A stretch of 21,512 nucleotides of DNA from Candidatus Poseidoniaceae archaeon (GTDB taxonomy: Archaea; Thermoplasmatota; Poseidoniia; Poseidoniales; Poseidoniaceae), in the NCBI GenBank assembly GCA_949373265.1, contig CASICT010000002.1, positions 1 to 21,512 of the forward strand, read 5' to 3'. A program made the position numbers and the translations under genes. Every line of letters begins with the position of its first letter. Position 1 is the first letter of the stretch. Positions 1-7,495 of this stretch are shown here, piece after piece. A model generated the notes under the pieces. It was given only the letters and a program-made list of their open reading frames with translations, did no database searches and was not told the DNA's origin.

Positions 1-738
1 GGTGCGCCTCCTGCGATTTCCCTTGCCGAGATTGTGATAGTTCCTGATTGACCAGCATCCAAGTTAACTGACAATCTATCAACACTCACTGTAAACCAAT
101 CACTCACTTGAGAATTATTGATATTTGCTACAAAAGTGTCGGTTGAAGTTCCTAAATTAGTAATCATTAGTGTAAGGTTCGCTCCACCAAGTGGGGATGC
201 GATAATCCTGTCTTCACTGGTGTCGATAGTAACCTCGTGACGGTCAACAATTTGCAATTCCATAGTAATATTTGTTGAAGCCCATCCTCCTTCATACGTT
301 ATTGTAAATGTAGCACTAGTTGGTGATACTCCCGATGATGCTGCAAGTTCCAATATTACCTCTGTCGAATTACCTGCACCTAGATCTAAACTTTCTAGAC
401 CACTAGATACGCTAATTCCACTTGGCAAACCAGAGATGCTAGATGTAAGATCTAAATTTCTAGTTCCATCATTAGATAAGTTGAGAATAACAGATGAATT
501 TTGTCCTGGTGCGATTGTAATGCGGTTATCGGATGGTCCTTGCACAGATAATTCCGCAAATGCTTTGACTTCAAAAATACCACTTTGATTTACGCTTCCA
601 ACTCCGCTATTGGTTGAAGACATTGTGAAATCTAGTGTAATATTGCCAACTAGTGATGAATCGATATGAACTTCCATGACAACGTATTGTGAAATACCGC
701 GGGCAAGAGTTACAGGTGATGGGTTAGTGAAAGTTACA
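1..738 (-). CDS. Surface protein A, C-terminal part (part 3 of 3, runs off left edge)
   Basis: The minus strand is open without a stop from about 738 to base 1, in the same frame as part 1 of this gene. It reads as extracellular beta-sandwich sequence: repeated segments of the form 'APGQNSSVILNLSNDGTRN' and 'SPLGGANLTLMITNLGTST', the pattern of CARDB/NEW3-type (NPCBM-associated) domains that stack in cell-surface proteins. N-X-S/T sequons are frequent. The piece joins part 2 if one G is added to the GGG run (plus-strand ccc, 739-741), which gives a smooth 'IDKRGVTFTN' instead of a stop. The membrane anchor expected at the C-terminus lies outside the window. The function is unknown; a structural or adhesive cell-envelope role is inferred. 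It could also be a remnant if the frame breaks are real. Confidence 0.75.
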
Positions 739-1516
739 CCCTCTTGTCAATGCCAATTAGAGAAATAGTGTCTTCTTCGCTACCATCATTACTAATCGCT
801 ACATTGAATGATTCAGGTTCCCCCACATCTAACTTAATTGAAGTAGGGAGGACCATTGAAAGGTTCCATTGCTGGCCAACAACCAATGTAAAATCTACAC
901 TTTCAGTAATAGATGTGTCAGAATCTAATGTGCCACTTAGAGCAAGTACACATGTATCACCAACATTGGTATTGGCATAGGTGGAAATATTTACCTCAAT
1001 AGATACGATTCCACCAGCGGTGATAAGTGTCGAATAATTAGGCAAGACTGCTTGACAATTCGCCTGCACAAGACCACCGGTTTGGCTCTGGTCCAAAATC
1101 ACTGAGATATCCCAAGTCCAGTTTCCATCAGCAGTGGATAAACTGGTTATGTTTAGCTCCACTGTTGAGTTTTCACCCGGTTGCAGTATTACTCCAGATG
1201 GAATATAACTGAATCTTAAATCATGTACTGCTGTAACATTCACAACTAAAGTTGAACTAAGTGAGAAGTTCCCTAATGCACTCGCAGCAAATAACTCTAA
1301 TCCAAAGTACCCAGGGTTTTCATCTGTAGGAATCGATATTCGTAGCGTAGCGTGTCTTATTTCACCCGGCGTCATAGTATCCATCGCATCATCGATAAAT
1401 CTAACCTGCCATCCTTGAGGCCCAGTGCCAGATTTAGAAAATGTAGTGCTTGTGATATTGCCACCAGTGCTATTGCCGCCAGTGCTGTTACCACCTGTGC
1501 TGTTGCCACCTGTGCT
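734..1516 (-). CDS. Surface protein A, middle part (part 2 of 3)
   Basis: This segment starts inside the NSTGG repeat array, shifted by one base from part 1, and ends at a TAA at 734-736. After the last repeats (NSTGGNITSTTFSKSG) come about 240 residues of extracellular Ig/NEW3-like sequence. Typical strands include 'LQPGENSTVELNITSLS' and 'LDVGEPESFNVAISNDGSEE', the second matching the start-of-domain pattern seen in part 1 ('LSPGEVTNLTLTIHNNGSS'). Sequons are abundant. There are two cysteines about 45 residues apart (QANCQAVL and GDTCVLAL) that could form one disulfide. There is no independent start or signal peptide, so it is read as the continuation of part 1 and not as a separate gene. 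Confidence 0.75.
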   Translation of the reverse strand, partial: STGGNSTGGNSTGGNSTGGNITSTTFSKSGTGPQGWQVRFIDDAMDTMTPGEIRHATLRISIPTDENPGYFGLELFAASALGNFSLSSTLVVNVTAVHDLRFSYIPSGVILQPGENSTVELNITSLSTADGNWTWDISVILDQSQTGGLVQANCQAVLPNYSTLITAGGIVSIEVNISTYANTNVGDTCVLALSGTLDSDTSITESVDFTLVVGQQWNLSMVLPTSIKLDVGEPESFNVAISNDGSEEDTISLIGIDKRV

Positions 1517-1690
1517 TATTGCCACCTGTGCTGTTACCACCTGTGCTGTTACCACCTGTGCTGTTACCACCAGTGCTGTTGCCGCCAGTGCTATTGCCAC
1601 CTGTGTTGTTACCACCTGTACTGTTACCACCAGTGCTGTTACCACCTGTGTTGTTACCACCTGTGCTGTTACCACCAGTGCCATTGGAGT
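1456..1690 (-). repeat. Tandem 15-bp array encoding NSTGG pentapeptides
   Basis: About 15 tandem copies of a 15-bp unit (plus strand close to ctgttaccacctgtg, with ttg/att, cca/ccg and cag/ctg variants) encode Asn-Ser-Thr-Gly-Gly, with occasional NNTGG and NGTGG. Each unit carries an N-X-T sequon, so the array would form a flexible and potentially densely N-glycosylated stalk between the N-terminal domains and the later domains. One unit, around 1511-1525, is 16 bp long (extra T at 1516-1517) and breaks the frame. Confidence 0.92.
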
Positions 1691-2312
1691 TATTTGCGCC
1701 TCCACCGGAGGTCCAATTTGCCCAAAATCCAGCTAAGTCCGGCGTTTGGTCGACAGATAGAAGAATTGTGTCATTTACATTTCCATCATTGGTAATTGTA
1801 ACAGACAGGTTGAGTTCTTCACCTGGAGCCATTTGAACAAGACCATTATCACCTGCAGGTGATGCGTCAATAGCAGGTAAGTAAATTGGTTGAACAGATA
1901 GTAGTACACTGATTTCGCTAGAGACATTGGCATCCGGTTCTGTAACAGTAACAGTGAGAGTTCCAGAATTGCTTGGAAGCGCATCAGTGGCTAATCTTAT
2001 CCCAATAGTGGTAGATGCTGAATATGTAGGAATTACATTGCTCACATTTGAATCCGTAGGAATAACTTCCCATACCGAATCAAATCCGGATACTGCAATG
2101 GAATATGTCTCAATGGAGGATCCATTATTGTGTATTGTTAGTGTTAAATTTGTCACTTCACCAGGCGATAAAATGATGTGACTAGAATCAGTTGTTAAAC
2201 CGATACTTGGGTGAGCACTTGCTAGAGGAACTAGCGGTGCGATGGCCATTACTAAGACCAAGATTAGTGCATTCACACGACGGGACATGAAGTTGCGACT
2301 CAATGCTGACAT
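1488..2312 (-). CDS. Surface protein A, N-terminal part with signal peptide (part 1 of 3)
   Basis: This is the start of a secreted surface protein. ATG at 2312 gives MSALSRNFMSRRVNALILVL followed by a hydrophobic stretch ending in LASAHPS: an arginine-containing n-region, a hydrophobic core and an A-S-A cleavage site, so a clear signal peptide. A TTG at 2321 and an ATG at 2288 are alternative starts; none has a strong ribosome site. Two NEW3/CARDB-like domains follow ('LSPGEVTNLTLTIHNNGSS', 'MAPGEELNLSVTITNDGNV'), then the NSTGG array. The frame stops at 1488 because of an extra T at 1516-1517 in the array. The gene lies just downstream of metK on the same strand, separated by a GC-rich hairpin. 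The specific function is unknown; an archaeal envelope or adhesin-like role is inferred. Confidence 0.8.
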   Translation of the reverse strand: MSALSRNFMSRRVNALILVLVMAIAPLVPLASAHPSIGLTTDSSHIILSPGEVTNLTLTIHNNGSSIETYSIAVSGFDSVWEVIPTDSNVSNVIPTYSASTTIGIRLATDALPSNSGTLTVTVTEPDANVSSEISVLLSVQPIYLPAIDASPAGDNGLVQMAPGEELNLSVTITNDGNVNDTILLSVDQTPDLAGFWANWTSGGGANNSNGTGGNSTGGNNTGGNSTGGNSTGGNNTGGNSTGGNSTGGNSTGGNSTGGNSTGGNKHRWQQHRW

Positions 2313-2322
2313 TTCATCCAAT

Positions 2323-2337
2323 CGGCCCTAAGGGCCG
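2323..2337. terminator. GC-rich hairpin between metK and surface protein A
   Basis: There is a perfect 6-bp inverted repeat, cggccc / gggccg, with a taa loop, 8 bases past the metK stop and about 10 bases before the start of surface protein A. No T-tract follows it on the minus strand, so it may be an RNA processing or stability element and not a terminator. The structure is seen directly; its role is inferred. Confidence 0.4.
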
Positions 2338-2344
2338 GATATAT

Positions 2345-3574
2345 TCAGTTCTGGAGTAAATCCAATTTCTCCTGATTCAATACTTCCCAGGGGAACTCTC
2401 CATCGACGCCTGGTGTTCGGCCGAAATGGCCACCTGCGGCTGTTGAGGAATAGATTGGTCTTAGCAAATCTAAATCATTAGCGATTGATTTTGGGGTGAA
2501 ATCAAACACTAATTTGACGCGTTTGGTCAATTCTGTATCACTTAAAGAAGAACTACCGAAAGATTCAGCGCGAACACTGACAGGTTCTGCGACTCCAATT
2601 ACATATGCGAGTTGAATCTCACATTTTGTTGCTAGGCCAGCGGCTACAACATGCTTAGCCGCCCATCTTGCCGCATAAGCTGCTGAACGATCAACCTTTG
2701 AGGGGTCCTTTCCCGAAAACGCTCCCCCTCCATGACGTCCCATGCCACCATATGTATCGACAATGATTTTTCTGCCTGTTAATCCAGCATCGGCATAGGG
2801 ACCACCAGGGTCTGCAAAACGACCTGTTCCATTGACAACTAGCCGGTAACCATCAGCCAATAACTCTCCTGGAATTGCATGTTCAACTACATGCTTTCGT
2901 ATTTCACCAGTTATGTATTCCCGTTCTGCAATTTCATCTTGGGCGAAATTATTCTTTAGGGCGTCATCATGTTGGATAGCAATTACTACTGTGTGAACTT
3001 TACTAGGCTGTCCATCTTGATACTGTACAGTAACTTGACTTTTGGCATCAGGGCGAGACCATGGTAATGTACCATCGATTCTAGCGTTAGTCATTCTTCG
3101 AGTTAAGCGTTGAGATAGAGCCGCTGCTAAGGGAAAATATCTACCTTTTAGAACATCGTAACTTTCAGTTTCTGAACATGCATAGCCAAACATCAGTCCT
3201 TGGTCTCCTGCTCCTTGTTCAGAATTATTTACGCCTTGGCTAATATTGGCAGCCTGAGCGGTGATTTTGACAATTACCTCACAACGCTCTTCACTTGTGG
3301 AATCGAATCCAATAGCGTGTGAATCATAACCAATACTTGCTGCAGTGTTACGAGCAATTGATTCGTAATCTGGATGCTCTCCAGAAAGAGTTACTTCACC
3401 CGCGAGAAGGATTATCCCCTTCTCAAGTCCGCCTTTTACACTTGTTTCCACTGCGATTCTTGCATTAGAATCGATGGACAGGCAAGCATCGACAATAGCA
3501 TCGCTAATTGCGTCACACAATTTGTCTGGATGGCCAGATGCAACACTTTCAGAAGTGAACAACTCCTCTGCCAT
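2345..3574 (-). CDS. metK: S-adenosylmethionine synthetase, bacterial type
   Basis: The enzyme makes S-adenosylmethionine from methionine and ATP in the cytoplasm. The 409-residue protein has the full set of bacterial/eukaryotic MetK signatures: FTSESVASGHPDK near the N-terminus (ATP/methionine site), GAGDQGLMFGYACSET, and the P-loop-like GGGAFSGKDPSKVDRSAAY. Length fits the family (about 380-420). ATG at 3574 was chosen because the family starts just before 'LFTSES'; an upstream ATG at 3604 would add ten residues unlike the family and leave no room for a promoter shared with aspS. Archaea usually carry the very divergent archaeal MAT family, so a bacterial-type enzyme here points to ancient transfer into the lineage. 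It is divergent from aspS and followed closely by surface protein A. Confidence 0.96.
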   Translation of the reverse strand: MAEELFTSESVASGHPDKLCDAISDAIVDACLSIDSNARIAVETSVKGGLEKGIILLAGEVTLSGEHPDYESIARNTAASIGYDSHAIGFDSTSEERCEVIVKITAQAANISQGVNNSEQGAGDQGLMFGYACSETESYDVLKGRYFPLAAALSQRLTRRMTNARIDGTLPWSRPDAKSQVTVQYQDGQPSKVHTVVIAIQHDDALKNNFAQDEIAEREYITGEIRKHVVEHAIPGELLADGYRLVVNGTGRFADPGGPYADAGLTGRKIIVDTYGGMGRHGGGAFSGKDPSKVDRSAAYAARWAAKHVVAAGLATKCEIQLAYVIGVAEPVSVRAESFGSSSLSDTELTKRVKLVFDFTPKSIANDLDLLRPIYSSTAAGGHFGRTPGVDGEFPWEVLNQEKLDLLQN

Positions 3575-3589
3575 GTATCGTGGGCCTAG

Positions 3590-3620
3590 ATTATCCTCTA
3601 TCAAATCTATGTTTTACCAG
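3590..3620. promoter_or_regulatory. Divergent metK/aspS promoter region with AT-rich core
   Basis: The 83 bases between the two divergent start codons (3575-3657) must hold both promoters. The most AT-rich part (tatcaaatctatgtttta, about 3599-3616) is the best place for archaeal TATA elements: for metK it would lie about 25-30 bases before the ATG (a nearly leaderless message), and for aspS about 45 bases before. No consensus TATA box or ribosome site is clear, so this is a positional inference. Confidence 0.3.
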
Positions 3621-3657
3621 CGATGACTTCTTGTCCGAAAGTGTCACGCCCCTAAAC

Positions 3658-5067
3658 ATGGCGAGCGACACCGTTTGGCACCCGACCTCATTTCGAACCC
3701 ACACTTTAGGCCAAATTCAAAGCGATGGGGAATCACTAGTCGGCTCAGAAGTAACTATTTGCGGATATATGGAAGCAAATCGTGGCAAAGGAAAAATCTG
3801 CTTTATGGATGTTAGAGATGGAACTGGCCGTGTTCAAATTTTCCTAAAGCAGGGCGGAGTTAGTGATGAAGAGTTAGAACTGGCTCAAGGATTATCTCGT
3901 GAATCGACTGTTCAAATCGTAGGAGAAGTTGCTCAGAAGCGTCCTCCTAAAGTTGCAGAAGGTGAACCAACACCACCCCCTACCTACGAAGTAGTTGCAT
4001 CAACATTTACTGTTCTTACAGTGGCGGCAACCCCGCTTCCTTTAGGAGTGACAGATACAGTTTCAATCGGCTTAGATACTCGCCTAGACAATAGATTCCT
4101 CGACCTAAGAAGGTCGCATGTCAATGCTATGTTCACTCTAAGATCGAAGGTTCTACAATATGGAAGGGACCACCTAATAACTGAAGGGTTCAAGGAGATT
4201 AATTCACCGAAAATCATCGCATCAGCATCAGAAGGTGGGACTAATCTATTCCCTATGATGTATTTTGACACGCCAGCATTCCTTTCACAGAGCCCGCAGT
4301 TATACAAGCAATTGACAATCTTGGGTGGCATGGAAAGAGTATTCGAAATAGGCCCTGCTTTTAGAGCAGAAAATCACGACACGTATCGCCACCTTAATGA
4401 GTTCATATCTTTTGATATCGAAGGTGCTTGGATGAATGATGATGATGTAATGTGCGTTCAAGAGAGAATGATTCACCATATTTGGAGTAAGATTGCAGAA
4501 CACGACCAAGACCAAATTGACATAATCAATAACTACAGAGAAAGTCAAGGTGACGAACCAATTACAGTAGATGTTCCAAGTCTTCCATTCCCGCGAATAG
4601 AATATTGCGATGCGGTTAAGATGATTCAGAATGCAGGCGAAGAGATCACATGGGGTGACGATATTGATTCATCTCATTGTGACATCATTGCTGCTAAGTA
4701 TCCAGGTTTTCACTTCCTTCCTCGCTGGCCTATGGAAATGAAGCCGTTCTACATTCACCATATTCCTGGTGATGTTGGTTCGACCGGTGAACAGTTATCT
4801 CGTGGCTTCGACCTCAATTATGGTCGCGATGAAATGACAAGCGGTGGACAAAGAGAACACAATGTCGACGTACTTGAGCAGAACCTTCGCAACAAGGACC
4901 TAGACCCTACGGACTTTGCATTCTACACAGATGGTTTCCGTTACGGAGCACCTCCGCATGCAGGATGGGGCCTCGGTGTTGCTCGTTTGTTGATGGTCTT
5001 GACCGGTTCACGTAACGTACGTGAGACAGTACTATTTCCTCGTGATAGAAGTCGCGTTACACCTTGA
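3658..5067 (+). CDS. aspS: Aspartyl-tRNA synthetase, archaeal type
   Basis: This class IIb aminoacyl-tRNA synthetase charges tRNA with aspartate in translation. Residues 1 to about 135 form the OB-fold anticodon-binding domain (GYMEANRGKGKICFMDVRDG). The catalytic domain follows with 'FLSQSPQLYKQL', motif 2 FRAENHDTYRHLNEF near residue 234, GFDLNYGRDEMTSGGQREH, and motif 3 around 437 (GLGVARLLMVLTGSRNVRE). The short architecture without the bacterial insertion domain is the archaeal/eukaryotic type. ATG at 3658 gives 469 residues; an upstream in-frame ATG at 3580 adds 26 non-family residues reaching back to the metK start, so it was rejected. Whether it also charges tRNA-Asn (non-discriminating form) cannot be decided from this window. 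It heads the plus-strand gene block. Confidence 0.96.
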   Translation: MASDTVWHPTSFRTHTLGQIQSDGESLVGSEVTICGYMEANRGKGKICFMDVRDGTGRVQIFLKQGGVSDEELELAQGLSRESTVQIVGEVAQKRPPKVAEGEPTPPPTYEVVASTFTVLTVAATPLPLGVTDTVSIGLDTRLDNRFLDLRRSHVNAMFTLRSKVLQYGRDHLITEGFKEINSPKIIASASEGGTNLFPMMYFDTPAFLSQSPQLYKQLTILGGMERVFEIGPAFRAENHDTYRHLNEFISFDIEGAWMNDDDVMCVQERMIHHIWSKIAEHDQDQIDIINNYRESQGDEPITVDVPSLPFPRIEYCDAVKMIQNAGEEITWGDDIDSSHCDIIAAKYPGFHFLPRWPMEMKPFYIHHIPGDVGSTGEQLSRGFDLNYGRDEMTSGGQREHNVDVLEQNLRNKDLDPTDFAFYTDGFRYGAPPHAGWGLGVARLLMVLTGSRNVRETVLFPRDRSRVTP

Positions 5068-5078
5068 GTTGATTTACA

Positions 5079-5825
5079 GTGCCCGTAGATCGCATGCAGT
5101 GGGGCGCAGAAGATTGGCAGTTTGCTGATTTGTATATGCCGGATGAGCCTTCACCATATCAGAAAGGAGGGGGGGTTCCATGTGTTATGCTAATCCATGG
5201 CGGTTTTTGGAAGAGTGAGTATACTCTCGAATTGATGGCGCCAATTGCTGAAGACCTTGCACAACAAGGTATTGCCGCTTGGAATATTGAATTCAAAAGA
5301 TGGCAAGATGGCGATGAAGGAGTTTGGATGGACACTTTGTCTGATGTAATGCGTGCTTGGGGTCAACTGGCTTTACTACCGGGAATCGACATTGTTCGTT
5401 CAATGATAATGGGTCACTCCGCAGGTGGCCACCTTGCTTTGATGATGGCATCTGTGGCCGATCGCAAACCTTGGCTAACCATTGCCCAAGCACCAATCAC
5501 AGATCTAGTGTCGGCAGACCATGCGAAATTATCCGATGATGGTGATGCCGTTCGTCGGTGGATGGGTTGCGCTCCTGAAGGCAATGAGGAAATTTGGCGC
5601 AAAATTAACCCAATAGATAATCCTCCTAAATCAGCAGTTCTTCTTATGCATGGTAAGGGCGATGAAGAAGTACCATGGACTCAATCAGAATCTTACGTCA
5701 GAGCCATGGATGCAAAAGGTGAGGAAATTCAGAAGTTATGGCTGCCCGGTGACCATTTTTCGATAATCGATGTTGCTAGCGATGATTGGCTTGCCCAAGT
5801 AGAAACGATTCGTGACTGGCTGTGA
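5079..5825 (+). CDS. Alpha/beta hydrolase, esterase/arylformamidase-like
   Basis: This 248-residue cytoplasmic serine hydrolase has an oxyanion-hole motif HGGFW (40-44), the nucleophile elbow GHSAGG (Ser114), Asp195 in HGKGDEEVP and His226 in GDHFS, a complete Ser-Asp-His triad. The HGG(Y/F)W signature is shared by kynurenine formamidases and the BD-FAE/esterase group; the substrate cannot be read from sequence. Formamidase activity on an aryl-formamide would fit the aminomuconate-type enzymes downstream, but this is inference. GTG at 5079, 11 bases past the aspS stop, is used as the start; ATG at 5094 is possible. Its TGA overlaps the GTG of the next gene (GTGA), so translation is probably coupled. 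Confidence 0.85.
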   Translation: MPVDRMQWGAEDWQFADLYMPDEPSPYQKGGGVPCVMLIHGGFWKSEYTLELMAPIAEDLAQQGIAAWNIEFKRWQDGDEGVWMDTLSDVMRAWGQLALLPGIDIVRSMIMGHSAGGHLALMMASVADRKPWLTIAQAPITDLVSADHAKLSDDGDAVRRWMGCAPEGNEEIWRKINPIDNPPKSAVLLMHGKGDEEVPWTQSESYVRAMDAKGEEIQKLWLPGDHFSIIDVASDDWLAQVETIRDWL

Positions 5826-6643
5826 AGGTTCAATACCATGCGCCTCTTGGCATTGTCATGGACTGGCTAGGAGAGGATTACCCATTCTCAACATCGGCTT
5901 TGGCTGGTAAGCATGCAATTGTTTGTGGTGCATCCAAAGGAATTGGTGCGGCGGCTGCACAAATGCTGGCAAAAGCTGGAGCGAAAATTACAGCGGTTAG
6001 CCGAAATCCTCAGGACCTAATCGCAACACTTTCAGGTTCAGGACACACCGCGATTAGCCTAGATTTAGAGAATCAGGAATCAATTGGCGAATTTATTTCT
6101 TCAATTGAAGAATGCCACATCTTAATCAATAATGCAGCGGGTCCTCCGGGAGGTCCTCTTTTAGATAATGAAGTCGAAGATTTCCTTGCTCCGTTCAAGA
6201 GACATCTGTATGCATCGCATACTCTAGCCAAAGGAATAGTTCCTATTATGGAAAAAGCGGGAATGGGTCGTATTGTCAATGTGATTTCAACATCAGTCAG
6301 AGAACCAATTCCTAACATTGGACTTTCAAACACATTACGAGGGGCTATGGCATCATGGTCGAAGTCGCTTTCTAGAGAACTCCCGTCTTGTATTACAATC
6401 AACAATGTCTTACCTGGTTTTACCGACACAGACCGCTTAGGTTCTCTAGCATCTTCAATAAATGCGAAGACAGGAAAAAGCATCGATGAAATCCACAATG
6501 GGTGGATGTCGCAAGTGCCAATTGGTCGTCTAATAGACCCTCTTGAAACAGGAGCAGCAATCGCTTTCCTTTGTATGCCAATATCTGGTGGGATACGTGG
6601 AGTATCTCTTGCAGTAGACGGCGGAAGAATGCGTTCAATCTGA
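5822..6643 (+). CDS. Short-chain dehydrogenase/reductase with altered active site
   Basis: This Rossmann-fold protein has the cofactor motif CGASKGIG (35-42), the NNAAG motif (103-107), strand NVIS at 153-156, and the C-terminal 'INNVLPGF' and AVDGGR motifs of the SDR family. The catalytic Tyr-xxx-Lys is not present: alignment on the following helix (WSKSL) puts Ser169 at the Tyr position and Arg173 at the Lys position (GLSNTLRGAMASWSKSL). From memory, SDRs with an SNT(L/I)R segment and 'LPGFTDTDRL' occur near kynurenine/aminomuconate genes in marine bacteria, so this is probably a defined subfamily and not a decayed gene. The reaction is unknown. The GTG start at 5822 overlaps the hydrolase stop; ATG at 5858 is an alternative. 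Confidence 0.88.
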   Translation: MKVQYHAPLGIVMDWLGEDYPFSTSALAGKHAIVCGASKGIGAAAAQMLAKAGAKITAVSRNPQDLIATLSGSGHTAISLDLENQESIGEFISSIEECHILINNAAGPPGGPLLDNEVEDFLAPFKRHLYASHTLAKGIVPIMEKAGMGRIVNVISTSVREPIPNIGLSNTLRGAMASWSKSLSRELPSCITINNVLPGFTDTDRLGSLASSINAKTGKSIDEIHNGWMSQVPIGRLIDPLETGAAIAFLCMPISGGIRGVSLAVDGGRMRSI

Positions 6644-6652
6644 GGTGGTTTT

Positions 6653-7450
6653 GTGCCTGAAATGAGTCAAACACAAGCGGAAGAAGTTCTAGAAATGTTC
6701 GCAGAAGGCGAAGGCCTTGAATCTGTAAATACCAGTCTTGCTCTACATCTTGTAGAACTTGCTCGTGATTTAGGGAGAGATGCATTAGTAGCTCGATTAT
6801 TGGATCATGCTGCTAAAGTGTCAATTAACCCAGAAGACCAAGGTTGGTGTCAATTCGAATTACTAAAGCACCAAGGTGCAAGTAAAGATGAGTTAATTGG
6901 TCTTGGTATTACTTCTGAAAGTGAAGGCCTCGAGGGTCTTGCAGCAGGGATTTTTCATCATGTAGCGCTACTTTCTCTAGGAACAGAGGATGCCTCAATA
7001 TTTGCGAATCGTTCAATGAGGCTAAGAGACAATGCAGGAGATATCGAGGGCATGATTTACGGCCATGCTTTAATCGCACATATAGCCAAAGATGAAGGTG
7101 ATTTTGAGAAGAGTCAACTACACCTCACTAAGAGACTTGAAATCATTCCTGAAACCGAGAGATTTGAAAAAATGGAGGCACTTGCCGACCTAGCACATTC
7201 ACATTCAACATTGAGTGAACTAGAGCAAGCCCAATCATTGCTAATTGAATCACTTAGTATTGCTACAGAAATAGATGACCTCTCCGGGATTCTAGTCGCA
7301 AGGTGGGGTCTAGCTGATTTGGCTGAAATATCAAATCAACCAGATGAAGCAATGGTCCAATTATCTGATGCCATGACCGCATTTATGGAAGCGGGAGAAG
7401 TGGTTCCAGAACTGGTTAGAGAACGCATTTCTAAACTCACTTCGGAATAG
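6653..7450 (+). CDS. TPR-like helical repeat protein
   Basis: This 265-residue soluble protein is predicted almost entirely alpha-helical. It has no signal peptide or membrane segment. Paired helices with small residues at TPR-like spacing occur through the middle and C-terminal half (for example ALADLAHSHSTLSELEQAQS, followed by a similar pair with ARWGLADLAEISNQPDEAM). TPR proteins act as protein-binding scaffolds; nothing shows an enzymatic role. The start is GTG at 6653 with a good ribosome site (gaggtgg at 6642-6648), 9 bases past the SDR stop; ATG at 6662 is possible. Its place inside a metabolic operon suggests a scaffold or regulatory role for that pathway, which is only an inference. 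Confidence 0.75.
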   Translation: MPEMSQTQAEEVLEMFAEGEGLESVNTSLALHLVELARDLGRDALVARLLDHAAKVSINPEDQGWCQFELLKHQGASKDELIGLGITSESEGLEGLAAGIFHHVALLSLGTEDASIFANRSMRLRDNAGDIEGMIYGHALIAHIAKDEGDFEKSQLHLTKRLEIIPETERFEKMEALADLAHSHSTLSELEQAQSLLIESLSIATEIDDLSGILVARWGLADLAEISNQPDEAMVQLSDAMTAFMEAGEVVPELVRERISKLTSE

Positions 7451-7469
7451 TGATGTTGATACATAGAGC

Positions 7470-7490
7470 CCCTCTCCCTATGGGAGAGGG
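7470..7490 (+). promoter_or_regulatory. Perfect hairpin covering the ribosome site of the monooxygenase gene
   Basis: In the 45-base gap after the TPR gene there is a perfect 9-bp inverted repeat: ccctctccc (7470-7478), loop tat, gggagaggg (7482-7490). Its 3' arm holds the only Shine-Dalgarno-like sequence (ggag/gaggg), 5 bases before the ATG at 7496. Folded, the hairpin would hide the ribosome site; it could also slow or end transcription from upstream. The structure is seen; the function is inferred. Confidence 0.6.
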
Positions 7491-7495
7491 ATTAC

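Noticed and set aside
1456..1690. CRISPR-like direct repeats
   Set aside because: The units are 15 bp and directly adjacent with no spacers, and they encode a regular pentapeptide.
1352..1836. Several long plus-strand frames rich in Val/Leu/Pro or Cys/His across the repeat
   Set aside because: They are produced by the 15-bp repeat being open in several frames; the minus-strand NSTGG reading continues into good surface-protein sequence on both sides.
734..2312. Three separate surface genes on the left instead of one
   Set aside because: Only one has a signal peptide, and the pieces join smoothly after single-base corrections within the repeat and at a G-run.
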